Part shown: in pieces, positions 16,421-26,377 of the stretch
Layout: each line of letters begins with the position of its first letter
Position numbering within the stretch: position 1 is the stretch's first letter
Assembly (NCBI GenBank): GCA_002331485.1
Contig: DCYS01000002.1
Location: forward strand, 62,001-126,000
DNA: 64,000 nucleotides
Reading direction: 5' to 3'
DNA from: Flavobacteriales bacterium UBA2104
Lineage (GTDB): Bacteria; Bacteroidota; Bacteroidia; Flavobacteriales_D; Crocinitomicaceae
Notes under the pieces: generated by a model
The model's database searches: none
Seen by the model: only the letters and a program-made list of their open reading frames with translations
What the model was told of the DNA's origin: nothing
Program-made: the position numbers and the translations under genes

Positions 16421-18424
16421 TTATTTATAACTTCTTGTTTTCAATTCGATGTTCTCATAAACAAGATCTTCCTTATGCAGAACAGCATCACTTGGCTCAC
16501 CTTTATATTCCCAGGCTGCAACATATTTGAAGTTTTCATCATCACGCTTAGCCTCTCCTTCTTCAGTCTGAGACTCTTCACGGAAGTGACCACCACATGA
16601 CTCTGTTCGTTCAAGTGCATCTTTTGCAAATAATTCACCTAATTCAAGGAAGTCGGCAACTCGTCCTGCTTTAGCAAGTTCTTCGTTAAACTCATTTCTC
16701 GTACCAGGTACGCGAACATCTTTCCAGAACTCTTCACGCAACGCTTTGATCTCCTCGATCGCAGATTTAAGATCTTTTTCGTTTCTCGCCATACCACATT
16801 TGTTCCACATGATCTTTCCTAATCTCTTATGGAAGTGATCTACTGGCTTTGTTCCTTCATTATTGATCAGTTTCTCTAATCTATCAACAACTTCTTTCTC
16901 TGCCTCATCAAATTCTTTAGTATCAGTTGGAATAGCTCCAGTTCTAATATCATTCGATAGGTAATCTCCAATTGTGTATGGTAGCACGAAATAACCATCA
17001 GCAAGTCCCTGCATCAAAGCAGAAGCTCCTAGTCTGTTCGCTCCGTGATCAGAGAAGTTTGCTTCACCGATGGCATACAATCCAGGAACTGTGGTCATAA
17101 GATTGTAATCTACCCATATACCACCCATTGTGTAGTGTACCGCAGGATAGATCATCATTGGCGTTTCGTAAGGGTTTTCGTCAACGATCTTCTCATACAT
17201 CTGGAAGAGGTTACCATATTTATTAGCAACGACTTCTTTACCAAGTTTCTGCACTAAAGCATTATCATTTTCATTAAGTCCTTTTACGTGTGCAGCTTCT
17301 TTACCATATCGTGTAATGGCTGACGAAAAGTCCAGGTAAACGGCCTCTCCAGTTTGATTAACACCGTATCCAGCATCACATCTTTCTTTAGCTGCTCTAG
17401 ATGCAACATCACGAGGAACTAAGTTACCAAACGCAGGGTATCTTCTTTCTAGGTAATAATCACGATCTTCTTCTTTTATTTGAGTTGGTCGAAGTTTTCC
17501 TGCTCGGATTGCTTCAACATCTTCTTTCTTCTTTGGTACCCAGATACGACCGTCGTTACGTAACGACTCAGACATAAGTGTCAATTTCGCTTGTAGTTCT
17601 CCAGAAACTGGAATACAAGTTGGGTGGATCTGTGTAAAACAAGGATTCGCAAAGTACGCACCTTTTTTGTGGATCTTCCATGCAGCAGAAGCATTACTTC
17701 CCATTGCATTCGTTGAAAGGAAGAATATGTTTCCATAACCTCCAGATGCAATAACAACAGCGTGAGCTCCATGTCTTTCGATCTCACCAGTCACTAAGTT
17801 TCGAGCAATTATCCCTCTGGCTTTTCCATCAACTTTAACGACATCCATCATTTCATGACGATTGTACATCTTGATCTTACCACGACCAATTTGACGATTC
17901 ATCGCTGAATAAGCTCCTAAGAGAAGTTGCTGACCTGTTTGACCTTTTGCGTAGAATGTTCTCGATACAAGTACACCACCAAATGAACGGTTGTCAAGTA
18001 AACCTCCATATTCTCTTGCGAATGGAACACCTTGGGCAACACACTGGTCAATAATATTTGCAGAGACCTCAGCCAAACGATAAACGTTCGCTTCTCGTGA
18101 TCGGTAATCACCACCTTTCACTGTATCATAGAAAAGACGGTAGATAGAATCACCGTCACCCTGATAATTCTTCGCTGCGTTAATACCACCTTGTGCTGCA
18201 ATCGAGTGAGCACGACGTGGTGAATCTTGAAAACAAAATGCTTTCACATTGTATCCAAGCTCTGCTAGAGTAGCCGCAGCAGAACCACCTGCCAAACCAG
18301 TACCAACAACGATCACGTCGATAAGTCTCTTATTCGCAGGGTTAACAAGGTTAATATTGTTCTTATGATTGGTCCATTTATCCTTTAATGGTCCTTTTGG
18401 TATTTTTGCGTCTAAAGTTGCCAT
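16421..18424 (-). CDS. sdhA: succinate dehydrogenase/fumarate reductase flavoprotein subunit
   Basis: A 667-residue catalytic subunit that oxidises succinate to fumarate in the TCA cycle. The Rossmann FAD-binding motif VVGTGLAGGSAAATLAELG is near residues 35-53, and HSIAAQGGINAA near residue 73 includes the histidine that binds FAD covalently. HPTCIPVSGEL and the arginine-rich RRYPAFGNLVPRDVASR region form the dicarboxylate site. The length is that of the longer SdhA seen in B-type complexes. It starts 12 nt after sdhC, consistent with one transcript. No inactivating change is seen. Confidence 0.97.
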   Translation of the reverse strand: MATLDAKIPKGPLKDKWTNHKNNINLVNPANKRLIDVIVVGTGLAGGSAAATLAELGYNVKAFCFQDSPRRAHSIAAQGGINAAKNYQGDGDSIYRLFYDTVKGGDYRSREANVYRLAEVSANIIDQCVAQGVPFAREYGGLLDNRSFGGVLVSRTFYAKGQTGQQLLLGAYSAMNRQIGRGKIKMYNRHEMMDVVKVDGKARGIIARNLVTGEIERHGAHAVVIASGGYGNIFFLSTNAMGSNASAAWKIHKKGAYFANPCFTQIHPTCIPVSGELQAKLTLMSESLRNDGRIWVPKKKEDVEAIRAGKLRPTQIKEEDRDYYLERRYPAFGNLVPRDVASRAAKERCDAGYGVNQTGEAVYLDFSSAITRYGKEAAHVKGLNENDNALVQKLGKEVVANKYGNLFQMYEKIVDENPYETPMMIYPAVHYTMGGIWVDYNLMTTVPGLYAIGEANFSDHGANRLGASALMQGLADGYFVLPYTIGDYLSNDIRTGAIPTDTKEFDEAEKEVVDRLEKLINNEGTKPVDHFHKRLGKIMWNKCGMARNEKDLKSAIEEIKALREEFWKDVRVPGTRNEFNEELAKAGRVADFLELGELFAKDALERTESCGGHFREESQTEEGEAKRDDENFKYVAAWEYKGEPSDAVLHKEDLVYENIELKTRSYK

Positions 18425-18436
18425 AGTCTTAATAAA

Positions 18437-19105
18437 TTATTGTGCATTCATATAAAGAACTACTGCCGTAACTATGAACCCTAAAGGGATCAAGATCGAG
18501 TAGATCACACCAAATTTCTTTAATCCGTCGATATACTTATTGTTTTGTCCTAACGACTGGAATGCTGAGCCAAACCCATGTAACAAGTGAAGAGCTAGTA
18601 AAACAAATGCTAATACATAAGCTCCAACGCGAATTGGGCTATGGAATTTGTGAAGTAATTCTTCATAATATCTAGTTGGGTCTTCTGGATTCATTGCGAT
18701 ATACTTGTAATTCATCTCTGGTAACCAGAAGTCGATGAAGTGAAGTACAAGAAATGCAAGTATCACAAGACCAGAGTAGATCATGTTTCTTGACATCCAG
18801 CTAGAATTCGCAGCGCCATTATTTTTCTTGTAATTAATTGGTCGCGCCTGTCTGTTCTTTGCTTCTAAGATGAACCCCATAACAAAGTGAAATACCACTG
18901 CAAAGATCAAGATCGGCTGTGCAATAAACTGAACAACTGGATTTGTACCCATGAAGTGAGACAGTTCGTTGAAAGTCTCAGGGCTAAACGTTGCCGTAAT
19001 ATTGATCGTTAAATGCTGGATCAGAAATATCATTAGAAATAACGCGGAAAGCGCCATAGCGATCTTTCGACCGATAGATGATTTAAAAGTACCTGATTTG
19101 CTCAT
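18437..19105 (-). CDS. sdhC: succinate dehydrogenase cytochrome b subunit (B-type)
   Basis: A 222-residue membrane anchor with five transmembrane helices (about 14-34, 60-80, 105-127, 155-178, 195-218) and several histidines in helices that would bind two haems (LIQHLTIN, FHFVMGF, LVLHFIDFW, LHLLHGF). One such diheme polypeptide in place of separate SdhC and SdhD is the hallmark of B-type succinate:quinone reductases found in Bacteroidota. It heads the operon; a -7 promoter box lies 32 nt upstream. In a menaquinone-using organism the enzyme would couple succinate oxidation to the membrane potential (family knowledge). Confidence 0.93.
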   Translation of the reverse strand: MSKSGTFKSSIGRKIAMALSALFLMIFLIQHLTINITATFSPETFNELSHFMGTNPVVQFIAQPILIFAVVFHFVMGFILEAKNRQARPINYKKNNGAANSSWMSRNMIYSGLVILAFLVLHFIDFWLPEMNYKYIAMNPEDPTRYYEELLHKFHSPIRVGAYVLAFVLLALHLLHGFGSAFQSLGQNNKYIDGLKKFGVIYSILIPLGFIVTAVVLYMNAQ

Positions 19106-19136
19106 AGTTTTCAGTAAATTTCTAATTATATAACAG

Positions 19137-19144
19137 CAAAAATA
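19137..19144 (-). promoter_or_regulatory. -7 box TATTTTTG of the sdhCAB operon
   Basis: An exact TAnnTTTG match on the minus strand, 31 nt before the sdhC ATG. No TTG is seen at the expected -33 spacing, so the upstream element is weak or replaced by an activator site. Confidence 0.45.
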
Positions 19145-19291
19145 AGGGTTAGTTTGAGTTTTTGGGATTATCTCACTTATTTAGAATGTTTTTAGATAAA
19201 ATGATTTTTGTCAGTTTATTATAGATTTCTTTCCCTATTCTTTTTCAATTAATTCAACCTTAAAAAGATAAGTGAGCATTACTCTATCAAG

Positions 19292-19299
19292 TAGTTTTG
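19292..19299 (+). promoter_or_regulatory. -7 box TAGTTTTG upstream of the M1 peptidase
   Basis: An exact TAnnTTTG match 30 nt before the ATG at 19330. A clear -33 TTG is not visible. Confidence 0.4.
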
Positions 19300-19329
19300 T
19301 AGATTAGTAGTCTTAAAATTGAGTCAAAT

Positions 19330-22308
19330 ATGAAAGGTGTTTATTTTTTTCTGGTTTCTCTAGCCTCATTTTCAGTAGCTTCTCAGGAATATTTTCAACA
19401 AGAGGTGAACTATGAAATTTCTGTTGAGTTGGATGATTCAGATCATTTTCTTCATGGGAAGGAAAGTTTTGAGTACATCAATAATTCACCTGACGAATTA
19501 GATTTTATTTACATCCACTTGTGGCCGAATGCATACAAAAATGGAAAAACTGCACTTGCAAGGCAATTAAGAGCTGGAGGGAATGAGATCCTGACTAATG
19601 CTCCTGATTCTATCATTGGCTATATTGATTCTTTAGATTTTAAGGTAGATGGGAATAAGGTGAGCTGGAATTACCATGAAGAACACAAAGATATAGCAAA
19701 GATCAAGCTGAGCGACCCATTGAAACCAGGAGAAAAATGTCAAGTTACAACACCATTCAGGGTAAAATTACCAAGTGGTCAGGTATCTAGACTCGGGCAC
19801 GTGGGCGAATCATATCAGATAACACAATGGTACCCTAAACCTGCTGTTTATGACGTGGATGGCTGGCATGAAATGCCTTACCTGAATCAGGGAGAATTCT
19901 ACTCAGAGTATGGTTCTTTCGATGTCACTATAACCTTGCCTGCGAATTACATTGTTGGGGCAACGGGAGATCTGCAAACACAATCAGAGATTGAATTTTT
20001 AAATAAAAGAGCTCAAGAAACTCAAGAAAAAGTATCAAAATTAAACACGGGCAAAAAGATCAACAGAAGAAGTAATACACCATTTCCGAAATCAAGTGAT
20101 CAGAAAAAAACCATTCGATATACTCAATCAAATGTTCATGATTTTGCCTGGTTTGCGGACAAACGTTATGATGTTCTGCGAGGTGAAGTAGAACTGCCAC
20201 ATAGTAAACGTAAAGTAACTTCTTGGGCGATGTTTGTACCACAAAACATTGAACTGTGGCAAAAAGCAATTGAATACATCAATGATGGAACGTATTATTA
20301 TTCCAAATGGAATGGTGATTATCCCTATAATCAAGTTACTGCTGTTGATGGGACTATTAGCGCAGGTGGGGGGATGGAATATCCAAATGTTACAGTAATT
20401 GGAAATACTGGTAGTGCTCAGGCACTCGAAACGGTTATCGTTCACGAGGTTGGGCATAACTGGTTTTACGGAATATTGGGATCTAACGAACGAGTTCATG
20501 GCTGGATGGATGAAGGACTGAACACATTGAATGAAGTTAGATACTTCATGACGAAGTACCCAGATAACGAAGCTCTGGCAGAAACAGTTCCTTTATTTGA
20601 CTTTCATGGTCTCCATTATCATGATCAAAATGATGTCTTGTACCGCGTTTCACAGTATACGGGACTGGACCAGCCTATCGAGACGCATTCAGCTTGCTTT
20701 GGAAGCTTTAATTATGGGGTGGTGATGTATCAAAAGACAGGGCTAGTGTTCGACTACCTACGTCACTACCTTGGCGATGAAAAGTTTGATAAGGCCATGC
20801 ACAAATACTATGAAGAGTTTGAGTTTAAACATCCTCAACCGGAAGATATAGAGCGTATTTTTAAAGAAGTACTTGACGAGGATTTTGATTGGTTTTTTCA
20901 GGATCTGATCAAAACAACAAAACGTATCGAAGCGAGACTTGGAAGTGTAAAAGACCTTGAAAATAAGTTTGAAGTAACTGTTAAGAATGTAGGTGAAACA
21001 AAGTCTCCTATTCCTGTAGCACTAATGAGCGGAGAAGAGATCATTGATCTAAAATGGACAAAGCCAGGTGAAAAAAGTACAACGCTTTATTTCGAAGGAA
21101 ACGGCGATAAAGTTATGATCGACCCCTTGCGAGTAGTGCCGGAATTGACTAGGCAAAATAATGTATGGCGAAAAGATGGCTTTATCAAAAAATGGGAACC
21201 TTTAAAACTAAGCATGTTCACAGGGTACAACCGCCAGGAAAAAACGAATACTCATTTGATTCCATTGATGCTTGGAAATGCTCATGATAAACTTATGATC
21301 GGTGCGGCAATTCATAATTATTCCATCGTCCCAAATCGATTTAATTATTTCCTCGCTCCTTTGTTTTCGTTTGGCAGAAACAATTTATCAGGATTCGGTG
21401 ATCTCTCCTATACGTTTCATCAGCAAAAAATAAATGTGGGCAAGGTAGGTCTATTCTTATCTTCATTCAAAGATGAAAGTAGTTTTGATGACGGTCGCTC
21501 ATTTTATGCATCGGCCTCACCTTATTTGAGAGTTGATTTTTCCAATAAGGATAAAGGATACCCATTCGAACATATGATCTTGCTCCAGGGACTTGCAAAA
21601 CAAACGAGAAGAGGTAATTTATATGTTCAAGAATTTGGTGGTTTTTTAAATTGGAACACTATAAAATCTAAAGGTAGGAGCAGTTTCTCGTCTGATGTGA
21701 GAACAGATTATGTTATGAATAACACCACCTCAGAGTCAGTTGGAAGAATAATGGGGAACGCAGAATATACTTACGATTATTTACCTAAAAGTGATTGGAA
21801 AGGGATAGTAAGGGTCAGAAGCTTTTTTGGATTTAACTATTTGTTCGATGTGTCTAGTTCCTTATCCGAGTATCGTTACGGAATTCCGTTAAGCGGTATG
21901 AATGGAAATCAAGATGTATTTGTAGAAGAATTCTTTTTGAACCGTGCTTCTGAACGCCAGCGAACGAATAATAGAGGAGGCTTCTATTCTGGAAGTGATT
22001 TTGGAGTTGCAGATACATGGATGCAGACGAATACATTGTTCATGGGTATTCCAACTCCCAGAGCACTGATTGGACAAGTGGGTGCCTTTGCCAGTTATGG
22101 TTTGTTTGAACGAGATGGTGTTCAATACCAACCATATTCACTCGGTTTAGGGTACGAGCTAGGAGAGTATTTCGGACTATACTATGCAATTTACGAGTCG
22201 GATAATCTATCAAATGCCTATTCGTCGACTTCATTCGGTCAACGTATCAGAATATCCGTGAATATTGACCTATTTAATAGTCGAATTATTCCGAAGTTGT
22301 ATCAATAG
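19330..22308 (+). CDS. M1 family zinc metallopeptidase, exported
   Basis: A 992-residue protein with a signal peptide ending near residue 18 (SVAS). The M1 core contains GGGMEYPN, which stands for the GAMEN substrate-binding motif, and the zinc site HEVGH at residues 372-376 with the third ligand Glu395 in WMDEGLN. M1 enzymes are aminopeptidases. The C-terminal 350 residues differ from standard M1 proteins and are rich in alternating aromatic beta-strands, ending in IRISVNIDLFNSRIIPKLYQ, which looks like an outer-membrane barrel-like or other beta domain (inference). The stop is 2 nt from the convergent polA stop, with no terminator between them. Confidence 0.88.
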   Translation: MKGVYFFLVSLASFSVASQEYFQQEVNYEISVELDDSDHFLHGKESFEYINNSPDELDFIYIHLWPNAYKNGKTALARQLRAGGNEILTNAPDSIIGYIDSLDFKVDGNKVSWNYHEEHKDIAKIKLSDPLKPGEKCQVTTPFRVKLPSGQVSRLGHVGESYQITQWYPKPAVYDVDGWHEMPYLNQGEFYSEYGSFDVTITLPANYIVGATGDLQTQSEIEFLNKRAQETQEKVSKLNTGKKINRRSNTPFPKSSDQKKTIRYTQSNVHDFAWFADKRYDVLRGEVELPHSKRKVTSWAMFVPQNIELWQKAIEYINDGTYYYSKWNGDYPYNQVTAVDGTISAGGGMEYPNVTVIGNTGSAQALETVIVHEVGHNWFYGILGSNERVHGWMDEGLNTLNEVRYFMTKYPDNEALAETVPLFDFHGLHYHDQNDVLYRVSQYTGLDQPIETHSACFGSFNYGVVMYQKTGLVFDYLRHYLGDEKFDKAMHKYYEEFEFKHPQPEDIERIFKEVLDEDFDWFFQDLIKTTKRIEARLGSVKDLENKFEVTVKNVGETKSPIPVALMSGEEIIDLKWTKPGEKSTTLYFEGNGDKVMIDPLRVVPELTRQNNVWRKDGFIKKWEPLKLSMFTGYNRQEKTNTHLIPLMLGNAHDKLMIGAAIHNYSIVPNRFNYFLAPLFSFGRNNLSGFGDLSYTFHQQKINVGKVGLFLSSFKDESSFDDGRSFYASASPYLRVDFSNKDKGYPFEHMILLQGLAKQTRRGNLYVQEFGGFLNWNTIKSKGRSSFSSDVRTDYVMNNTTSESVGRIMGNAEYTYDYLPKSDWKGIVRVRSFFGFNYLFDVSSSLSEYRYGIPLSGMNGNQDVFVEEFFLNRASERQRTNNRGGFYSGSDFGVADTWMQTNTLFMGIPTPRALIGQVGAFASYGLFERDGVQYQPYSLGLGYELGEYFGLYYAIYESDNLSNAYSSTSFGQRIRISVNIDLFNSRIIPKLYQ

Positions 22309-22310
22309 AT

Positions 22311-25106
22311 CTAATGAGCATCAAGCCAATTATCTGCAAATTCCATTTCAATATCTAGTGGAACGGAGAGTTTAACGGCATTTTCCATACATGACTTGAC
22401 GATGCCCGAAACTTTATCTTTCTCCGATTTGAGAACGTCAAATACCAATTCATCGTGTACCTGAAGAAGCATTCTTGACTCCAGATCAGCTTCTTTCATT
22501 TTCTCGTAAACATCGATCATTGCGATCTTGATGATATCTGCGGCACTTCCCTGAATTGGTGCATTTATAGCATTTCGTTCAGCATACCCTCTTACGATGG
22601 CGTTTTTAGAGTTGATGTCTGGAAGATATCTTCTTCTCTTCATTATGGTTTCAACATACCCTTTTTCCTTAGCATCAACTTTGGCTTGTTCCATGTATTT
22701 TTTGATAGTAGGATACTGCTCAAAATAACTATCAATGATGGATTTAGCCTCTTTTCTAGATATCCCTAAGTTCTGAGAAAGTCCAAAAGCTGACTGACCG
22801 TAAATTATACCGAAGTTAACTGCCTTGGCATTACTTCTTTGTTCACGTGTAACTTCATCCATAGATACACCATAAACTTTTGCAGCAGTTGCAGCATGAA
22901 TGTCATGACCTTCGCTAAAGGCTTCGATCATATTTTTATCTTCACTTAAAGCGGCAATTATGCGAAGTTCGATCTGTGAGTAATCCGCAGCAAGTAATTC
23001 GTAATCATCATTCTTTGGAACAAAAGCCTTTCGGATCTCTCGACCTTTCGGAGTTCGAATTGGGATATTCTGAAGATTTGGATTTGTAGAACTCAATCGA
23101 CCAGTTGCTGCAACGGTTTGCATGTAATGGGTATGCAGTCGACCATCGTTTTCGTCTACAAGCTCTGGCAATGGATCAACGTAAGTGTTCTTCAATTTTC
23201 TCAATGATCGATAATCTAAGATCAATGGGACTATTTCGTGATCTTTCACATGCTTTTGCAAAGTGTCTTCAGAAGTCGAATATTGACCTGATTTAGTTTT
23301 CTTAGCTTTCTTAGAAATCTCAAGTTTCTCAAAGAGAATAACTCCAAGCTGCTTTGGAGAGTCCAGATTGAACTCTTCACCTGCCAGATCAATAACCTTT
23401 TCTTCGATCTCGCTTAGCGATTTTCCTAGCTCCTCGGAAAACTTCTTCAAACTTTCTATATCCAATCGAATACCTTCTTGTTCCATTGATTTAAGAACAT
23501 GAACAAGTGGCATTTCAATTTCGTAAAAGAGCTTTTTAAGATGATCTTTCTGAATCTCTGGTTCAAATAACTCTTTTAGCTGCCAGGTAATATCAGCGTC
23601 TTCACAGGCATAATTGACGATCTCTTTTTGCTCTATGTCGCGCATCGATTTTTGATTTTTACCTTTTTTACCGATCAAGTTCTCAATTGGAATTGGCTTA
23701 TACTTTAAATAGTATTCAGAGAGAACGTCCATTCCATGTTTCCCATCTGGTGTGAGTAAATAATGGGCGATCATTGTGTCAAACACAGGACCTTCTATTT
23801 TAAATCCATAGCGATTGATAACCTGCTCATCATACTTTAAGTTATGCGCAACTTTTTCAATTTTAGATGAGGTAAAGAAAGCTTCAAATAACTTCAGTTT
23901 TTTCTTAGTTTCTTCAAATTCTGTAGGAAAAGGAACGTAAAATGCTTTATTCTTTTCAAAAGAAAATGCAATTCCAATTAGATCTGCGTTTCGTGCTTCC
24001 AAGCTTGAAGTTTCAGTGTCGAAACAAACAGATTTTTGCTCCATGATCTTTTCGATCAGACCTTGCAATTCCTTCTCAGATTCAATAAACTGATATTCTT
24101 TTTCAATATCCTCAATCGTTTTGATCGAATCATCTTCAACCTGTTCTGGCTCGTTAGATGTTCCGAAAAGATCCAATTGACCATCAGTATTCGAGCTGTT
24201 AGAAGTAATGACAATTTCCTCACCCAATACTTTTTTAGCAAGAGCTTTGAATTCCAACTGTGTAAAGATCTCTTTTACCTTTTCTTTATCTGGATCACAA
24301 TATGTTAGGTCTTCCGGATCGAATGGAACATCCACATCAGTAATGATCGTTGCAAGCATTTTCGACATTCGTCCTTGCTCTTCAAAATTGATCACGTTCT
24401 CCTTTTGTTTCCCTTTGAGGTCATCTGTATGCTCAAAGAGATTCTCCATAGAACCATATTTTTTGATCAGTTTTTTGGAGGTTTTTTCTCCAATCCCAGG
24501 TATACCAGGAATATTATCCGCACTATCTCCCCAAAGACCTAATATATCAATCACCTGTTTAGGATCTTCTACTTCAAATTTTTCTTTGATCTCATCAATT
24601 CCCCATATTTCTGCAGGTTTACCACCTCTTCCAGGTTTATACATAAAAGTATTTTCGGTCACAAGTTGACCAAAATCTTTATCTGGTGTCATCATGTAAG
24701 TAGTGAAACCTTCTTCTTCCGCAATTCTCGCTAAAGTTCCGATAACATCATCCGCTTCAAATCCTTCTTTTAATAATAGCGGAATTTTGAAAGCTCGAAC
24801 GATCTCTTTGATTGGATCGATCATGTTTCGAATGTCTTCCGGCATCTCCTCTCTATGGGCTTTGTATTCCGCATAATCTTCTTGTCGATTTGTAGCACCA
24901 CCTGGCGCGTCAAATACTACAGCAATGTGAGATGGTTTTTCTTTTTTAAGTATATCGAGTAGTGCAGTAGTAAAACCAAATGCTGCAGAGGTGTTTTCTC
25001 CTTTTGAATTTACCCGAGGATTTTTTGAAAAGGCAAAATAAGCCCTGTAAATAAGAGCAAAAGCATCGAGTAAAAATAATTTTTTGTCTTTATCTGGAGT
25101 TAGCAT
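22311..25106 (-). CDS. polA: DNA polymerase I
   Basis: A 931-residue three-domain enzyme of standard length. Residues 1-290 are the 5'-3' exonuclease (LFLLDAFALIYRAYFAF, FEADDVIGTLA, GDSADNIPGIPGIGEKT). Residues about 330-520 are the 3'-5' exonuclease with an intact DxE motif (CFDTETSSLEA), so proofreading is probably kept. Residues about 560-931 are the family A polymerase (TGRLSSTNPNLQNIP, ADYSQIELRI, VNFGIIYGQSAFGLS, LQVHDELVFD). It fills gaps after RNA primer removal and in excision repair. The gene is monocistronic as far as can be seen, with a -7 box shortly before its start. Confidence 0.97.
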   Translation of the reverse strand: MLTPDKDKKLFLLDAFALIYRAYFAFSKNPRVNSKGENTSAAFGFTTALLDILKKEKPSHIAVVFDAPGGATNRQEDYAEYKAHREEMPEDIRNMIDPIKEIVRAFKIPLLLKEGFEADDVIGTLARIAEEEGFTTYMMTPDKDFGQLVTENTFMYKPGRGGKPAEIWGIDEIKEKFEVEDPKQVIDILGLWGDSADNIPGIPGIGEKTSKKLIKKYGSMENLFEHTDDLKGKQKENVINFEEQGRMSKMLATIITDVDVPFDPEDLTYCDPDKEKVKEIFTQLEFKALAKKVLGEEIVITSNSSNTDGQLDLFGTSNEPEQVEDDSIKTIEDIEKEYQFIESEKELQGLIEKIMEQKSVCFDTETSSLEARNADLIGIAFSFEKNKAFYVPFPTEFEETKKKLKLFEAFFTSSKIEKVAHNLKYDEQVINRYGFKIEGPVFDTMIAHYLLTPDGKHGMDVLSEYYLKYKPIPIENLIGKKGKNQKSMRDIEQKEIVNYACEDADITWQLKELFEPEIQKDHLKKLFYEIEMPLVHVLKSMEQEGIRLDIESLKKFSEELGKSLSEIEEKVIDLAGEEFNLDSPKQLGVILFEKLEISKKAKKTKSGQYSTSEDTLQKHVKDHEIVPLILDYRSLRKLKNTYVDPLPELVDENDGRLHTHYMQTVAATGRLSSTNPNLQNIPIRTPKGREIRKAFVPKNDDYELLAADYSQIELRIIAALSEDKNMIEAFSEGHDIHAATAAKVYGVSMDEVTREQRSNAKAVNFGIIYGQSAFGLSQNLGISRKEAKSIIDSYFEQYPTIKKYMEQAKVDAKEKGYVETIMKRRRYLPDINSKNAIVRGYAERNAINAPIQGSAADIIKIAMIDVYEKMKEADLESRMLLQVHDELVFDVLKSEKDKVSGIVKSCMENAVKLSVPLDIEMEFADNWLDAH

Positions 25107-25128
25107 AAATCTTGTATTGAATGGTAGT

Positions 25129-25136
25129 CAAAATTA
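25129..25136 (-). promoter_or_regulatory. -7 box TAATTTTG of polA
   Basis: An exact TAnnTTTG match on the minus strand, 22 nt before the polA ATG at 25106. Upstream there is a T-rich stretch but no exact TTG at 19-21 nt. Confidence 0.45.
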
Positions 25137-25240
25137 ACATTTTCGGTGTATTTAAACGTAAAGAAACTAGTCAATCAAAAATTTAGTTGTTCAAATTCCA
25201 ACCTAGGAAAAAACACACTCGTCAACTCTAAAAAAGTAAA

Positions 25241-25828
25241 ATGAAAAAGCTATCCATTACACTCATTTTTTCTCTAGGTATTATCGGTGCATTGTTTACC
25301 GCGTGTTTTTGTAAAGAAGTACAACCATATTGGAAACCAACAACGGGCTCTACTATGATGCAAGCAATTTCAAATACAGGTTATACAGAGATATTAGCAA
25401 ATGATACCATTGAAGCAGATTCAATTGAAATCGGGATATTTTTTGAAGCTCAATATATTTCTCAAAACAACAATTCATGGATGAGTCAACTTGGAAATGT
25501 TGCTCGAGCTACTCAAAAATGTCCAACCGATGGTCATCAAGGATTGAAGTATCAAGTTAGTGAACTTACGATTGTCTCCGATCAGGATTTTGGTCAGTTT
25601 AGTGCAGGTGACGACTTGAAATCTCAGTTTACATTTCGTGGGATGCCTTTGAGTATTAACTATCAAAGTATCTTCAGCAACAATCATTTGATCTATGATC
25701 AGAAGTACGGGGACAACATAATGCTTAAAAACCAACCGAATGTAACCGTTGAACGAACTTTTACAATTACGGTTGAATTTCAAGATGGTCAAGTTATTCA
25801 AATGACAACATTACCTTTTACTTGGTAA
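25241..25828 (+). CDS. putative lipoprotein of unknown function
   Basis: A 195-residue protein. The N-terminus MKKLSITLIFSLGIIGALFTAC is a lipoprotein-type signal, with lipidation probably on Cys22, although Cys24 follows closely (ACFCKE). The mature part contains several beta-strand-like segments (LKYQVSELTIVSDQDFG, VERTFTITVEFQDGQVIQMTT) and short polar loops, which is common for small Bacteroidota surface or periplasmic lipoproteins. I do not recognise a family with confidence. Its stop overlaps the promoter region of the thioredoxin-like gene downstream. The neighbours give no clue to its role. Confidence 0.7.
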   Translation: MKKLSITLIFSLGIIGALFTACFCKEVQPYWKPTTGSTMMQAISNTGYTEILANDTIEADSIEIGIFFEAQYISQNNNSWMSQLGNVARATQKCPTDGHQGLKYQVSELTIVSDQDFGQFSAGDDLKSQFTFRGMPLSINYQSIFSNNHLIYDQKYGDNIMLKNQPNVTVERTFTITVEFQDGQVIQMTTLPFTW

Positions 25829-25839
25829 GAATATTGTTG

Positions 25840-25847
25840 TACTTTAG
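25840..25847 (+). promoter_or_regulatory. -7-like box TACTTTAG directly before a start codon
   Basis: TACTTTAG, one mismatch from TAnnTTTG, is followed by AGGT and then the ATG at 25852, so a leaderless transcript is expected. A TTG at 25822-25824 gives a 15-nt spacer, shorter than usual. Confidence 0.35.
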
Positions 25848-25851
25848 AGGT

Positions 25852-26373
25852 ATGAAGTATGTAATTTTCTTAGGAATCATTTTTATTTCAGTTTTATCAT
25901 CGGCTCAAGAGTCAATAAACTGGTCAAATATAGACACCCTAAACACGGTGTTGAAAGATAGCTCAGATAATGAGAAGCATGTCTTCGTAGATGTGTATAC
26001 AGACTGGTGTGGTTGGTGCAAAAGAATGGACCAAACAACATTTAAGGATCCTGAAATAGTTGAATTACTTGACAAGTATTTTGTTACGATCAAGTTCGAT
26101 GCAGAGCAAAAGGATTCAATTGAGTTTGGTGGTCGATACTTTAAGTTTGTTGATAATGGCAGAAGAGGTTACAATGAATTAGCTTCTGCTCTTCTTCAAG
26201 GTAAAATGAGTTATCCTACTTATGTATTCTTGAATGAAAAAACACAAATGATTCAACCGCTCCCTGGTTATCGATCTGCAAAAGACCTTAAACCAATATT
26301 AATTTTCATTGGAAAGGGAATTTATAAGAATAAATCCTACAAGGAGTTTCAGGAAGAATATCAAGACAACTGA
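25852..26373 (+). CDS. exported thioredoxin family protein
   Basis: A 173-residue protein from the start chosen here, MKYVIFLGIIFISVLSSAQ, which is a good signal peptide; the longer frame from 25822 adds ten residues that overlap the upstream gene and its promoter box. The thioredoxin active site is DWCGWCKRM at about residues 50-58, preceded by VFVDVYT, and SYPTYVFL gives the cis-proline loop. This is the DUF255/thioredoxin_7-like type common in the Bacteroidota periplasm, where it may reduce or rearrange protein disulfides. The target is unknown. It converges on kynU with a 4-nt gap. Confidence 0.83.
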   Translation: MKYVIFLGIIFISVLSSAQESINWSNIDTLNTVLKDSSDNEKHVFVDVYTDWCGWCKRMDQTTFKDPEIVELLDKYFVTIKFDAEQKDSIEFGGRYFKFVDNGRRGYNELASALLQGKMSYPTYVFLNEKTQMIQPLPGYRSAKDLKPILIFIGKGIYKNKSYKEFQEEYQDN

Positions 26374-26377
26374 TCTG

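Noticed and set aside
16421..19105. Fumarate reductase instead of succinate dehydrogenase
   Set aside because: Sequence alone cannot separate the two directions in B-type complexes; I use sdh names because the gene order and domain make-up match Bacteroidota succinate dehydrogenase.
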